DNA of 39,212 nucleotides. Origin: Paracoccaceae bacterium. GTDB lineage: Bacteria; Pseudomonadota; Alphaproteobacteria; Rhodobacterales; Rhodobacteraceae. A program made the position numbers and the translations under genes. Where the stretch lies: the NCBI GenBank assembly GCA_028749255.1, contig JAQTYE010000007.1, forward strand, positions 1 through 39,212, read 5' to 3'. This document shows, piece after piece, positions 18,639-26,420 of this stretch; within the stretch, counting starts at the first letter, position 1; every line of letters begins with the position of its first letter. The notes under the pieces were generated by a model, which worked only from the letters and a program-made list of their open reading frames with translations, had not been told where the DNA came from and did no database searches.

Positions 18639-19232
18639 ATGACCATTCAACACCCCTGCCCCGCCGCCTTGGCAGATCCTGCCAACGATCCATTGCCAAC
18701 CCGGCTGCGGATCCTGTGCGCCGCGCAGGAAATCTTTGCCGCGACCGCCTACGAATCCGCCGGTCTGCGCGACATCGCCCGATGCGCGGGCGTCGATGTC
18801 GCCTGGGTGCATCGCAGCTTCGGCTCCAAGGAACAGCTGTTCGCCGAAGCCTTCCGCGCGGCGATTCGCGACGATTGCGCACTGCTGTCCGCAAGCCCCG
18901 ACCTGCCCGAGGCGTTTTGCACCCTCCTGCTGCGCGACCACCGCAGCCCGGGTCCGCGCGGCTTTCCGATTCTGATCCGCTCGCTCTCGAGCCCGGCGGC
19001 CAGTCTGGCGCTCAAAGATGCGATCACTCAGGAATTCATCGCCCCGCTGGCCGCCCGGCTGCACGGCCCCGCCCCTGCGACGGCCACGCGCCTGGCCGCA
19101 TTGTTGGGGGGCATCGTGGCCGGGCTTGGCCTGTGCCACAACGTGCTGGAATTACCGCAGATGACCGATGCCCCGCCCGACCAGCTGCGCGCCGATCTGC
19201 TGCGGATCTTTCGCGCGGTGCTGACGGTGTGA
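18639..19232 (+). CDS. TetR/AcrR-family transcriptional regulator
   Basis: A 197-residue regulator with an N-terminal helix-turn-helix of TetR type (about residues 20-67: RILCAAQEIFAATAYESAGLRDIARCAGVDVAWVHRSFGSKEQLFAEAF). A helical ligand-binding domain follows. The C-terminal motif (LAALLGGIVAGLGLCHNVLELPQM) resembles the TetR_C domain seen in PsrA- or AcrR-like regulators. The ATG at 18639 gives the usual length. It is divergent from yhiI-rbbA-yhhJ, so it most likely represses that pump operon and itself through the palindrome at 18549-18564. The ligand is unknown. Confidence 0.9.
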   Translation: MTIQHPCPAALADPANDPLPTRLRILCAAQEIFAATAYESAGLRDIARCAGVDVAWVHRSFGSKEQLFAEAFRAAIRDDCALLSASPDLPEAFCTLLLRDHRSPGPRGFPILIRSLSSPAASLALKDAITQEFIAPLAARLHGPAPATATRLAALLGGIVAGLGLCHNVLELPQMTDAPPDQLRADLLRIFRAVLTV

Positions 19233-19310
19233 TCGGTCACATCGCCTTCGCGGCACCGTGCCGGGCGCACCCCTGCGCGGCAATTTTCTTGGTCTCAGTA
19301 AAATTTCCTC

Positions 19311-19339
19311 TTGCAGGCTCCGACGTGATCTCCTAAATC
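19311..19339 (+). promoter_or_regulatory. promoter of the tandem tRNA-Gly genes
   Basis: TTGCAG (19311-19316), a 17-base spacer and TAAATC (19334-19339) end 21 bases before the first tRNA. Spacing and position fit a sigma70-type promoter for the tRNA pair. Confidence 0.5.
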
Positions 19340-19360
19340 CCGCTCCACCGAACTGGCAGC

Positions 19361-19435
19361 GCGGGCGTAGCTCAGGGGTAGAGCATAACCTTGCCAAGGT
19401 TAGGGTCGGGCGTTCGAATCGCCTCGCCCGCTCCA
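19361..19435 (+). tRNA. tRNA-Gly (GCC), copy 1
   Basis: 75 bases including an encoded CCA. The acceptor stem GCGGGCG pairs with CGCCCGC (19425-19431). A D-arm with GTAGCTCAGGGGTAGAGC, an anticodon loop with GCC at 19393-19395, a short variable loop and the TTCGAATC T-loop are all present; the discriminator base is T (19432). It reads glycine GGC/GGU codons. Confidence 0.97.
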
Positions 19436-19454
19436 GTTCGACGTGTTACGGAGT

Positions 19455-19529
19455 GCGGGCGTAGCTCAGGGGTAGAGCATAACCTTGCCAAGGTTAGGGT
19501 CGGGCGTTCGAATCGCCTCGCCCGCTCCA
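19455..19529 (+). tRNA. tRNA-Gly (GCC), copy 2
   Basis: Identical over all 75 bases to the copy at 19361, with anticodon GCC at 19487-19489 and encoded CCA. Only 19 bases separate the two genes, so they are surely cotranscribed and processed from one precursor. Confidence 0.97.
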
Positions 19530-19532
19530 AAA

Positions 19533-19570
19533 CACACAAAAAGCCTTCCCCCTCGGGAAGGCTTTTGTGT
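19533..19570 (+). terminator. rho-independent terminator of the tRNA-Gly transcript
   Basis: ACACAAAAAGCCTTCCC pairs with GGGAAGGCTTTTGTGT around a CCTC loop (one bulged A). TTTT lies within the 3' arm, followed by GTGTTTGTG. It is a strong hairpin placed right after the second tRNA. Confidence 0.8.
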
Positions 19571-19600
19571 TTGTGCCCCGCCAATTCGCCCCGGCGCCGC

Positions 19601-19629
19601 TTAACAAGCCCGCGCTTGCGGCCTATAAG
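19601..19629 (+). promoter_or_regulatory. promoter of hisB-hisH
   Basis: TTAACA (19601-19606), a 17-base spacer and TATAAG (19624-19629): five of six matches at each box to the sigma70 consensus, 27 bases before the hisB ATG. Confidence 0.65.
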
Positions 19630-19656
19630 GCGCTGACACCACACGAAGGATCAGCG

Positions 19657-20244
19657 ATGCGGACCGCCACCATCACGCGCAAGACCGCCGAGACCGAGAT
19701 CTCGGTGCAGATCAATCTCGACGGCACCGGGGTTTATGAAAACCAGACCGGCGTCGGTTTTTTCGATCACATGCTCGATCAACTGTCGCGGCATTCACTG
19801 ATCGACATCACGGTGCATGCCCGGGGTGATCTGCACATCGACGACCACCACACCGTCGAGGATACCGGCATTGCCATCGGTCAGGCGCTGACCCAGGCGC
19901 TGGGTGACAAAAAGGGTATCCGCCGCTATGGCCATTTCGCCCTGGCGATGGATGACACTCAGGTCGCCTGCGCGCTGGATCTGTCCGCGCGCCCCTATCT
20001 GGTGTGGAACTGCGACATGCCCACCCAGAAGATCGGCAGCTTCGACACCGAGCTGGTGCGCGAATTCTTTCAAGCGCTGTCCACCAATGGCGGGATCACG
20101 CTGCACATCGACCGGGTGCATGGGATCAACAGCCACCACATCGCCGAGGCCGCGTTCAAATCGGTCGCCCGCGCCCTGCGTATGGCGGTAGAGGTGGATC
20201 CGCGCATGGCTGGCGCCCTGCCCTCGACCAAAGGGGCGCTGTGA
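19657..20244 (+). CDS. hisB: imidazoleglycerol-phosphate dehydratase
   Basis: Converts imidazole glycerol phosphate to imidazole acetol phosphate in histidine synthesis. At 195 aa it is the monofunctional form, without the phosphatase domain fused in enteric bacteria. The two metal-binding repeats are visible: [17 protein letters not shown] and [14 protein letters not shown]. The family segments [16 protein letters not shown] and [13 protein letters not shown] are also present. The start at 19657 follows GAAGGA and gives the family N-terminus; an open leader from 19567 lies inside the tRNA terminator. The stop overlaps the hisH start by one base (TGATG), so hisH is translationally coupled. 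Confidence 0.97.
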   Translation: MRTATITRKTAETEISVQINLDGTGVYENQTGVGFFDHMLDQLSRHSLIDITVHARGDLHIDDHHTVEDTGIAIGQALTQALGDKKGIRRYGHFALAMDDTQVACALDLSARPYLVWNCDMPTQKIGSFDTELVREFFQALSTNGGITLHIDRVHGINSHHIAEAAFKSVARALRMAVEVDPRMAGALPSTKGAL

Positions 20245-20882
20245 TGCTGACGGCGCTGGTCGATTATGACAGCGGTAACCTGCATTCGGCGCAAAAGGCG
20301 TTTGAACGCATGGCGCACGAGGCCGGTCACGGCACCATCGTTGTCACCAGCGAACCCGATGTGGTGGCCAAGGCCGACCGCATCGTGTTGCCGGGGGACG
20401 GCGCGTTTCCGGCCTGCCGTCATGCACTGGATCGCTTCACCGGGCTGTTCGAGGCAATCGAAGAAGGCGTGCACAAACAGGGCAAGCCGTTTTTGGGCAT
20501 CTGTGTGGGCATGCAGATGATGGCCACGCTCAGCCGCGAATATGAACTGACTCAGGGCTTCGGCTGGGTGCCGGGCGAGGTGGTGAAAATCGAGCCCGCC
20601 GACCCCGCGCTGAAAGTGCCGCATATGGGCTGGAACGATCTGGTGATCGACCGCCCGCACCCGGTGCTTGACGGCATCGCGACCGGCGATCACGCCTATT
20701 TCGTGCACAGCTATCACTTCAAGGTGGCCCAGCCCGAACACCTGCTGGCGCACGCCGATTACGCAGGCCCGATCACCGCGATCATCGGCCGCGACAATAT
20801 GGTAGGCACGCAGTTCCACCCCGAAAAATCGCAGGCCACCGGGTTGCGGCTGATCGCCAATTTCCTGAACTGGAAACCGTAG
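20244..20882 (+). CDS. hisH: imidazole glycerol phosphate synthase, glutaminase subunit
   Basis: Class I glutamine amidotransferase (212 aa) that supplies ammonia to HisF. The catalytic triad is visible: Cys87 in GICVGMQMM, and His and Glu in GTQFHPEKSQ. The oxyanion-region segment PGDGAF and the HisH-typical VPHMGWND and YFVHSYHF are present. The start ATG at 20244 shares a base with the hisB stop. HisF, its partner, is encoded about 2 kb downstream rather than adjacent, because an unrecognised gene and a DUF2147 gene intervene. Confidence 0.97.
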   Translation: MLTALVDYDSGNLHSAQKAFERMAHEAGHGTIVVTSEPDVVAKADRIVLPGDGAFPACRHALDRFTGLFEAIEEGVHKQGKPFLGICVGMQMMATLSREYELTQGFGWVPGEVVKIEPADPALKVPHMGWNDLVIDRPHPVLDGIATGDHAYFVHSYHFKVAQPEHLLAHADYAGPITAIIGRDNMVGTQFHPEKSQATGLRLIANFLNWKP

Positions 20883-20888
20883 CACCCG

Positions 20889-21362
20889 ATGCCTGCGCAC
20901 ATGCCATCAGCCAAGGTTCTTGCGGGCGCGCTCATCGCTATTAGTCTTGTGGTCGGATCTTGTGCCCCGATGCTGGCCAATAGCTGGCGCGCCCATCGGC
21001 TAGGCGTGGCCCTCGCAGCAATGCCATTGCCCGAAGGCGCCCGTGTCCTGACCAGATCGACGCGCGTATTTCTTGGCGGCAATGGGGATGGCTGCGATTA
21101 TCAGGCCCTCATGATCGTCAGTTATTACGGCCCGGCCTCAACGCTTTCGGCCGCGCTCACCGAAGGGCTCGCGAGCCATACCACCAGTTCGCAGGCCCGG
21201 ATTATTGCGTCGACGGATCTTGAGAAAGCCAGATTCGGCGCCAAAATCATCAACGAGTTCACCGAGATATCCCTGAACCCGAATACCGATCATGCCGGAC
21301 TTTACATGATCGCGCTGACTTTTATGCCGCGCCGCATCAGCTTCGACCTGCGTTGCATGTGA
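20889..21362 (+). CDS. unrecognised lipoprotein-like or exported protein
   Basis: A 157-residue protein I do not recognise. Residues 8-25 are hydrophobic (AKVLAGALIAISLVVGSC), and VGSC at 22-25 could be a lipobox, so a secreted lipoprotein or single-pass membrane protein is likely. The rest (PLPEGARVLTRSTRVFLGGNGDGCDY...) is a soluble domain of about 120 residues with cysteines at the GDGCDY motif and near the C-terminus (DLRCM), possibly paired. It starts 6 bp after hisH, in the same direction, so it probably rides on the his transcript. The 3' part is markedly less GC-rich than its neighbours (about 50% in 21241-21300 by hand count). With its position inside the his cluster this suggests a later insertion. 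No clear Shine-Dalgarno precedes 20889; an internal ATG (20901) is possible. Confidence 0.65.
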   Translation: MPAHMPSAKVLAGALIAISLVVGSCAPMLANSWRAHRLGVALAAMPLPEGARVLTRSTRVFLGGNGDGCDYQALMIVSYYGPASTLSAALTEGLASHTTSSQARIIASTDLEKARFGAKIINEFTEISLNPNTDHAGLYMIALTFMPRRISFDLRCM

Positions 21363-21384
21363 TGCGCCCCCGGAGGCCACATCA

Positions 21385-21412
21385 AAAGGCCGTCCCCCGG
21401 GGGACGGCCTTT
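21385..21412. terminator. bidirectional terminator between convergent genes
   Basis: AAAGGCCGTCCCCC is followed at once by GGGGGACGGCCTTT, a perfect 28-base palindrome with A and T ends on both strands. It lies between the stop at 21362 and the convergent DUF2147 stop at 21436. Confidence 0.75.
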
Positions 21413-21435
21413 CTCCGACACCTTCCGCGCCGATA

Positions 21436-21819
21436 TCACTGCAGCTTTTGCCACGCCTGCTTGGCACAGAACAGCCCGCCCGCAACACAACCCGACAGCT
21501 TCATCGCCTTGCCGTTCAAGGCGATCTTGCCGATGTAGGTTTTGTTGTTCGAGGGCCGCCAAACCTGGCCCGCGTAATTGCCATTGCCCTTCGGCGCCAT
21601 GTCGATCACGATCATCTTGCCTTCATTGGGCGATTTATATTCGCCGCTTTCATTGAAACTTTTGACAATCGTGCCGCAAAAATTCGGCCCGCAGGGAACG
21701 ATTTTCACATGCGCATAGGCGCCGTCGTCGGGCTGCGTCTTCCAGATGCCTTCCAGCGGGTCGGCCATTGCAGCCCCTGCCCCAAGGGCCAGCGCAGCGG
21801 CAAGAATAATCGTTTTCAT
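21436..21819 (-). CDS. DUF2147-family secreted protein
   Basis: A 127-residue periplasmic protein with a clear signal peptide ([19 protein letters not shown], cleavage before DPLEG). The mature part starts [14 protein letters not shown] and continues with [16 protein letters not shown] and [20 protein letters not shown]. This is the beta-rich, lipocalin-like DUF2147 fold, whose role is unknown. Four cysteines (PCGPNFC and [10 protein letters not shown]) may form disulfides. The start at 21819 is set by the signal peptide and a GGAG ribosome-binding site 5 bases upstream. It is transcribed against the his genes and divergent from hisA across 130 bp. Confidence 0.9.
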   Translation of the reverse strand: MKTIILAAALALGAGAAMADPLEGIWKTQPDDGAYAHVKIVPCGPNFCGTIVKSFNESGEYKSPNEGKMIVIDMAPKGNGNYAGQVWRPSNNKTYIGKIALNGKAMKLSGCVAGGLFCAKQAWQKLQ

Positions 21820-21949
21820 GGTGTCTCCTCCCAAAGATCCTGCGCGCATCTGGGCATGGCCCCCGATTCCCGGCAAGACTGACGTGGCGTTGCGGCCTTG
21901 CCCGGGGCCCGCGCGCATGACAAAAGGCGCCAAACGACAGGAGTTGGCG

Positions 21950-22669
21950 ATGATCCTTTACCCCGCGATCGACCTCAAAGATGGCCAATGCGTGCGCCTG
22001 CTGCACGGCGAAATGAACAAGGCCACGGTGTTCGGCGACGACCCGGCAGCCCAAGCCGCCAAGTTTGAGGCCGCCGGTTGCGAATGGGTGCATCTGGTCG
22101 ATCTGAACGGCGCCTTCGCTGGCGCCCCGGTGAACGCGGCCGCGGTCGAGGCGATTCTGGCACGCATCACCGTGCCCGCGCAGCTGGGCGGCGGCATCCG
22201 CGACATGGCGACGATTGCGGGTTGGATCGAAAAGGGCCTGTCGCGCGTGATCCTGGGGACGGTCGCGGTGGAAAACCCCGATCTGGTGCGCCAGGCCGCG
22301 CGCGAATTCCCCGGCAAGGTGGCGGTGGGCATCGACGCCCGCAACGGTCGCGTGGCGACCAAGGGCTGGGCCGAGGAAACCGACGTGATGGTCACTGACC
22401 TCGCCAAATCCTTCGAAGACGCGGGCGTCTCGGCGATCATCTACACCGACATCATGCGCGATGGCGCGATGACCGGCCCCAATATCGAGGCAACCGAGGC
22501 CCTGGCGCGCGCGGTCAGCATCCCGGTGATCGCCTCGGGCGGGGTGTCCTCGCTGCCCGACCTGATTGCCCTGCGCGACACCGGCGTGATCGCGGGCGCG
22601 ATTTCGGGCCGCGCGATCTATGACGGCGCGCTCGATCTGACCACCGCTCTGGCCGCCCTCAAGGCATAG
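21950..22669 (+). CDS. hisA: 1-(5-phosphoribosyl)-5-[(5-phosphoribosylamino)methylideneamino]imidazole-4-carboxamide isomerase
   Basis: ProFAR isomerase, a (beta/alpha)8 barrel of 239 aa acting before HisF/HisH. N-terminal [13 protein letters not shown] carries the catalytic Asp, and the second catalytic Asp is in [15 protein letters not shown]. Phosphate-binding loops read LGGGIRD, SGGVSS and [11 protein letters not shown]. The start ATG at 21950 follows CAGGAGTTGGCG. It shares a barrel ancestry with hisF downstream; the two are separated by a 164-bp gap holding a repeat-like element. Confidence 0.97.
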   Translation: MILYPAIDLKDGQCVRLLHGEMNKATVFGDDPAAQAAKFEAAGCEWVHLVDLNGAFAGAPVNAAAVEAILARITVPAQLGGGIRDMATIAGWIEKGLSRVILGTVAVENPDLVRQAAREFPGKVAVGIDARNGRVATKGWAEETDVMVTDLAKSFEDAGVSAIIYTDIMRDGAMTGPNIEATEALARAVSIPVIASGGVSSLPDLIALRDTGVIAGAISGRAIYDGALDLTTALAALKA

Positions 22670-22728
22670 GTCCAATCGGGCGGCGCCCTCTCCCCCCGCG
22701 ATATGTGCGCCAGAAAGAAGGATCGCAC

Positions 22729-22780
22729 TTCTTCTTGGTTCAAATACTCCGGGGGTGCGGGGGCTGGCCCCCGCTCGGCG
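22729..22780. repeat. candidate dispersed intergenic element with GC hairpin
   Basis: Between hisA and hisF lies a CTTCTTCTTGGTTCAAATAC motif, a G-rich run and a hairpin GCGGGGGC-TG-GCCCCCGC (22757-22774). From memory, very similar TTCTTGGTTCAAATACTCC-type stretches recur between genes in Rhodobacterales. Only one full copy is in this window, so the repeat status cannot be shown here. Confidence 0.4.
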
Positions 22781-22833
22781 CTTTCCATCCCGTGCGCCCG
22801 GCGTTATCAAGACGCCAAAGGAGCCCGCTGCCC

Positions 22834-23595
22834 ATGCTGAAAACCCGGATCATCCCCTGCCTCGACGTGGCCGATGGCCGCGTGGTCAAGGGCGTAAACT
22901 TCGTCAACCTGATCGACGCGGGCGACCCGGTCGAGGCCGCCAAGGCCTATGACGCGGCGGGCGCGGACGAGTTGTGCTTCCTCGACATCCACGCCACCCA
23001 TGAAAACCGCGGCACGATGTTCGATCTGGTGACCCGCACCGCAGAGCAATGTTTCATGCCTCTGACCGTGGGCGGCGGCGTGCGCAGCCACGAAGACGTG
23101 CGCAAACTGCTGCTGGCAGGGGCCGACAAGGTGTCGTTCAACTCCGCCGCTGTGGCAAACCCCGATGTGGTGGTCGAGGCCGCAGATAGGTTCGGCAGCC
23201 AGTGCATCGTGGTGGCGATCGACGCGAAAACCGTCGAACCGGGCCGCTGGGAGATTTTCACCCATGGCGGGCGCAAATCGACCGGCATCGACGCGGTCGA
23301 ATTCGCCCGCACCGTCGCCGCCAAAGGCGCCGGAGAGATCCTGCTGACCTCGATGGACCGCGACGGCACCCGCGCGGGCTTCAACCTCGCCCTGACGCGC
23401 GCGATTTCGGATGCGGTCAGCATTCCGGTCATCGCCTCGGGCGGGGTCGGCACGCTTGATCACCTGGTCGAGGGCGTCACCATCGGCGGCGCCAGTGCCG
23501 TGCTGGCCGCCTCGATCTTCCATTTCGGCGAATTCACCATCGGCGAGGCCAAGGCCCATATGGCTGCCGCCGGCATCCCCGTGAGGCTGACATGA
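22834..23595 (+). CDS. hisF: imidazole glycerol phosphate synthase, cyclase subunit
   Basis: The (beta/alpha)8 cyclase (253 aa) that takes ammonia from HisH and forms imidazole glycerol phosphate and [25 protein letters not shown] contains the first catalytic Asp and [12 protein letters not shown] the second. LTVGGGVRS and [12 protein letters not shown] bind phosphate. The start ATG at 22834 follows AAAGGAGCCC; the frame is open further upstream but only through the repeat-like element. The stop overlaps the hisE start (ATGA). Confidence 0.97.
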   Translation: MLKTRIIPCLDVADGRVVKGVNFVNLIDAGDPVEAAKAYDAAGADELCFLDIHATHENRGTMFDLVTRTAEQCFMPLTVGGGVRSHEDVRKLLLAGADKVSFNSAAVANPDVVVEAADRFGSQCIVVAIDAKTVEPGRWEIFTHGGRKSTGIDAVEFARTVAAKGAGEILLTSMDRDGTRAGFNLALTRAISDAVSIPVIASGGVGTLDHLVEGVTIGGASAVLAASIFHFGEFTIGEAKAHMAAAGIPVRLT

Positions 23596-23906
23596 GCACG
23601 CTCGACACCTTGGCCGCCACCATCGCGGCGCGCAAATCCGCCGACCCGGACAGCAGCTGGACCGCCAAGCTGTTTGCCAAGGGCCCGGAAAAATGCGCCG
23701 AGAAATTCGGTGAAGAGGCGATCGAGGCGATCATCGCCGCGGTCAAGAATGACCGCGAAAACCTGACCTACGAGGCGGCCGATGTGCTGTATCACTTGCT
23801 GGTGATGCTGGCCGCCCGCGACGTGGCGCTGACCGATGTTCTGGCCGAACTGGATCGACGCATGGGCACCTCGGGGATCGCCGAAAAAGCCGCGCGGGGG
23901 GCTTGA
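23592..23906 (+). CDS. hisE: phosphoribosyl-ATP pyrophosphatase
   Basis: Removes pyrophosphate from phosphoribosyl-ATP, the second step of histidine synthesis. At 104 aa it is the stand-alone form (hisI is not in the window). The MazG-like four-helix motif reads [21 protein letters not shown] and [14 protein letters not shown], giving the acidic metal-binding EExxE/ExxD pattern. The ATG at 23592 overlaps the hisF stop by four bases, so expression is coupled. Confidence 0.96.
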   Translation: MSTLDTLAATIAARKSADPDSSWTAKLFAKGPEKCAEKFGEEAIEAIIAAVKNDRENLTYEAADVLYHLLVMLAARDVALTDVLAELDRRMGTSGIAEKAARGA

Positions 23907-23907
23907 A

Positions 23908-24210
23908 ATGAGCAGCGCTCCGAAAGGCTATTGGATTGGTCATGTCACGGTGGATGATCCGCAGGCCTATCAGGCCTATCGTGCCGCCAACGCCGCTGCT
24001 TTTGCCAAGTATGACGGCAAATTCCTGGTGCGCGGCGGCGATCAGGAGGTGGTCGAGGGCACCCTGCGCCCGCGCGCCGTGGTGATCGAATTCCCCAGCC
24101 TGCAAGCCGCGCAGGACTGTTACGCCAGCCCCGAATATCAGGCAGCCCTGGCCCTGCGCCAACCGGTTTCAATCGCCGATCTGTGTATCGTCGAGGGCTG
24201 GAGCGGCTGA
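23908..24210 (+). CDS. DUF1330 domain protein
   Basis: A 100-residue cytosolic protein of the DUF1330 dimeric alpha/beta-barrel (ferredoxin-like) family: KGYWIGHVTVDDPQAYQAYRAAN, AKYDGKFLVRGGDQEVVEG and VVIEFPSLQAAQDCYASPEYQ are typical. The function is not established. It starts 1 base after the hisE stop with GGGGGG upstream, so it is the last gene of the hisA-hisF-hisE transcript or near it. No link to histidine synthesis is evident from sequence. Confidence 0.92.
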   Translation: MSSAPKGYWIGHVTVDDPQAYQAYRAANAAAFAKYDGKFLVRGGDQEVVEGTLRPRAVVIEFPSLQAAQDCYASPEYQAALALRQPVSIADLCIVEGWSG

Positions 24211-24266
24211 GACCGCGCAGGGGCCGCGCCCCTTGCCCCGCCCGTCACAGGCACTAGAATGTGGCC

Positions 24267-24710
24267 ATGATCAAAGCGCTCCTTTCGCTGCTTGCAGCCC
24301 CGCACCCCGAACCGCTGACCACCGACGATGCCGAACTGGCGCTGGCGGCGCTTCTGGTGCGTCTGGCCCGCGCCGACAATCATTTTGACGACGCCGAACG
24401 GATCCGCATCGACCGGATCCTGGCGGCGCGCCGCGGATTGAGTTTCGACAAAGCCGAAGCCTTGCGCCAACGGGCAGAGGCCGTCGAGGCCGAAGCCCCC
24501 GATACCGTGCGCTTCACCCGCGCCCTGAAGGACAAGATCGCACATGACGACCGGATCGGCGTGATCGAGGCGATGTGGGATGTGGCGCTGGCCGACGGAA
24601 CGCGCGAGGCCGAGGAAGATGCCCTGATCCGGCTGGCGGCCAACCTGTTGGGCATCAATGACCGCGATTCGGCGCTGGCCCGGCAGCGGGTGCAGGCCCG
24701 GCGCGGCTGA
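24267..24710 (+). CDS. TerB-like protein
   Basis: A 147-residue all-helical protein of the TerB/DUF533-like group (tellurite-resistance B fold). It has two related acidic segments, ALAALLVRLARADNHFDDAERIRIDRIL and EAMWDVALADGTREAEEDALIRLAANLLGI; the acidic residues could bind divalent metal. The ATG at 24267 is used; a GTG at 24261 in the same frame is possible, and neither has a strong Shine-Dalgarno. It stands alone without other ter genes, so a role in tellurite resistance should not be assumed. Confidence 0.85.
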   Translation: MIKALLSLLAAPHPEPLTTDDAELALAALLVRLARADNHFDDAERIRIDRILAARRGLSFDKAEALRQRAEAVEAEAPDTVRFTRALKDKIAHDDRIGVIEAMWDVALADGTREAEEDALIRLAANLLGINDRDSALARQRVQARRG

Positions 24711-24846
24711 TTTCCCCGGCAGGTGCATGAAATCGCGCCGCCTGCCTGTCTTTTTGGCGCCTCCCCCTGCGTCAGCTGTCACTCGCCCGTTGCATTCCCC
24801 CCGAAAATCGCGCCAAGTTTACCAACCGGACAAAGAGAAGCCCAAA

Positions 24847-25623
24847 GTGACCGATCCCGCGCCCGTTATCGAAATTCGCAACCTGCACAAAAGCTATGGC
24901 CAGCTGGAGGTCCTCAAGGGCGTCTCGCTCCGGGCCGAGCGGGGGCAGGTCATCTCGCTCATCGGGTCTTCCGGTTCGGGCAAATCCACACTTTTGCGCT
25001 GCTGCAACCTGCTGGAGGATAGCCAGCAAGGCGAGATCCTGTTTGAAGGCGAGGCGGTGAAATGGGCTGGCGAAGGCCTGCGCCGTCACCCTGCCGACCG
25101 CGCGCAGGTGACACGGTTTCGAACCAACCTGTCGATGGTATTCCAGCAATTCAACCTGTGGTCGCACATGACCATTTTGCAAAACGTGATGGAGGCCCCG
25201 GTGACCGTGCTGGGCCGCCCCGCCGCGCAGGTCGAGCCGCTGGCGCGCGGTTTTCTGGACAAGGTCGGCATTGGTGAAAAGGCGGATGCCTGGCCTGCGC
25301 AGCTGTCGGGGGGCCAGCAACAACGCGCCGCCATCGCGCGGGCGCTGTGCATGCAGCCCGAGGCGCTGCTGTTTGACGAACCGACCTCGGCGCTGGACCC
25401 CGAATTGCAGCAAGAGGTGGTCAAGGTGATCAAGGATCTGGCGGGGGAACACCGCACGATGATTCTGGTCACCCATGACATGCGGCTGGCGGCCGATGTC
25501 TCGGATCACGTCATTTTCCTGCATCAGGGCAAAGTCGAAGAAGAAGGCCCGCCCGCGGCGCTGTTTGGCGCGCCGAAATCCGAGCGGCTGCAACAATTCC
25601 TGTCGGCCAGCGCACCGGCATGA
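24847..25623 (+). CDS. polar amino acid-type ABC importer, ATP-binding protein
   Basis: A 258-residue ATPase of the HisP/GlnQ/ArtP family that drives a type I importer. Walker A is GSSGSGKST (40-48), the Q-loop region is MVFQQFNLWSHMT, the signature is LSGGQQQR, Walker B is ALLFDEPTSALDP and the switch His is in LVTHDM. The start is GTG at 24847, giving MTDPAPVIEIRNLHKSYG with GAGAAG upstream; an ATG at 24727 would add 40 non-family residues. It is the first gene of an operon with binding protein, two permeases and a glutamine-synthetase-like ligase. Confidence 0.94.
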   Translation: MTDPAPVIEIRNLHKSYGQLEVLKGVSLRAERGQVISLIGSSGSGKSTLLRCCNLLEDSQQGEILFEGEAVKWAGEGLRRHPADRAQVTRFRTNLSMVFQQFNLWSHMTILQNVMEAPVTVLGRPAAQVEPLARGFLDKVGIGEKADAWPAQLSGGQQQRAAIARALCMQPEALLFDEPTSALDPELQQEVVKVIKDLAGEHRTMILVTHDMRLAADVSDHVIFLHQGKVEEEGPPAALFGAPKSERLQQFLSASAPA

Positions 25624-25667
25624 CCCCGAAAACCAAAAACACGATCTTCAACAGTGGAGTTGAGACT

Positions 25668-26384
25668 ATGAAAAAACTGATCCTGACCACCGCAGCGTTG
25701 GCGCTGTGCACCGGGTTTGCCATGGCGGACACCGTGCGCATGGGCACCGAGGGCGCCTATCCTCCTTACAACTTCATCAACGACAAAGGTGAGGTTGACG
25801 GCTTCGAACGCGAGCTGGGTGATACGCTGTGCGAAAAAGCCGGGCTGACCTGCGAATGGGTCACCAACGAATGGGACAGCATCATCCCGAACCTGCTGTC
25901 GGGCAACTATGACACGATCATCGCGGGCATGAGCATCACCGATGAGCGCATGGAAACCATCGCGTTTTCGCAAAACTATTACCCGCCGGCGGCCTCGGCC
26001 TATGTGGCGATGAAACCGGATGCGGATCTGACCGGCGTCGTGGCGGCCCAGGTCGGCACGATCCAGGCTGATTACGTTGCCAAATCGGGTGCCACGCTGC
26101 TGGAATTCGCCACGCTCGACGATACCGTCGCGGCCGTGAAAAACGGCGAAGCGGATGCCGTGTTTGCGGACAAGGACGCGCTGGCGCCCTTCGTCACCGA
26201 AGGCGGCGAGATGGGCTGGGCGGGCGCGGATGTGCCGCTGGGCGGCGGCATCGGCATCGGCATGCGCAAATCCGACACCGAGCTGAAGGGCAAATTCGAC
26301 GCCGTGATCACCGAGATGAAGGCCGACGGCTCGCTTAACACGATGATCAAGAAATGGTTCGGCGACGACGCCGCCACGTTCTGA
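25668..26384 (+). CDS. periplasmic substrate-binding protein for polar amino acids or related amines
   Basis: A 238-residue SBP_bac_3 protein with signal peptide MKKLILTTAALALCTGFAMA (cut before DTVRMG). The mature part has TEGAYPPYNFINDKGEVDGFE, the usual ligand-binding start, then DSIIPNLLSGNYDTIIAGMSITDERMETIAFS. These resemble lysine/arginine/ornithine and histidine binding proteins, but the exact ligand cannot be read from sequence. The start at 25668 follows GTGGAG. Downstream, a strong hairpin (26391-26412) separates it from the permeases, which would favour higher expression of this protein. Confidence 0.93.
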   Translation: MKKLILTTAALALCTGFAMADTVRMGTEGAYPPYNFINDKGEVDGFERELGDTLCEKAGLTCEWVTNEWDSIIPNLLSGNYDTIIAGMSITDERMETIAFSQNYYPPAASAYVAMKPDADLTGVVAAQVGTIQADYVAKSGATLLEFATLDDTVAAVKNGEADAVFADKDALAPFVTEGGEMGWAGADVPLGGGIGIGMRKSDTELKGKFDAVITEMKADGSLNTMIKKWFGDDAATF

Positions 26385-26390
26385 TGACAG

Positions 26391-26412
26391 GGGCGGCCCT
26401 TTGGGGCCGCCC
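26391..26412 (+). promoter_or_regulatory. intercistronic hairpin after the binding-protein gene
   Basis: GGGCGGCCC, TTTG, GGGCCGCCC form a perfect 9-bp stem in the 36-bp gap between the binding protein and the first permease. No T tract follows. Such a structure can block 3' exonucleases or cause partial termination, raising binding-protein mRNA over permease mRNA. Confidence 0.6.
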
Positions 26413-26420
26413 GACACCCC

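Noticed and set aside
19361..19529. Duplicated tRNA as a mobile-element attachment site
   Set aside because: Only 19 bases separate the copies, no integrase or foreign genes lie next to them, and both copies are complete tRNA genes.
24267..24710. Tellurite resistance cluster
   Set aside because: Only one TerB-like gene is present with no terC, terD or terZ neighbours.
24711..24846. Promoter for the importer operon
   Set aside because: Only TTGCAT at about 24790 is visible, with no matching -10 at an acceptable distance; I could not support a site.
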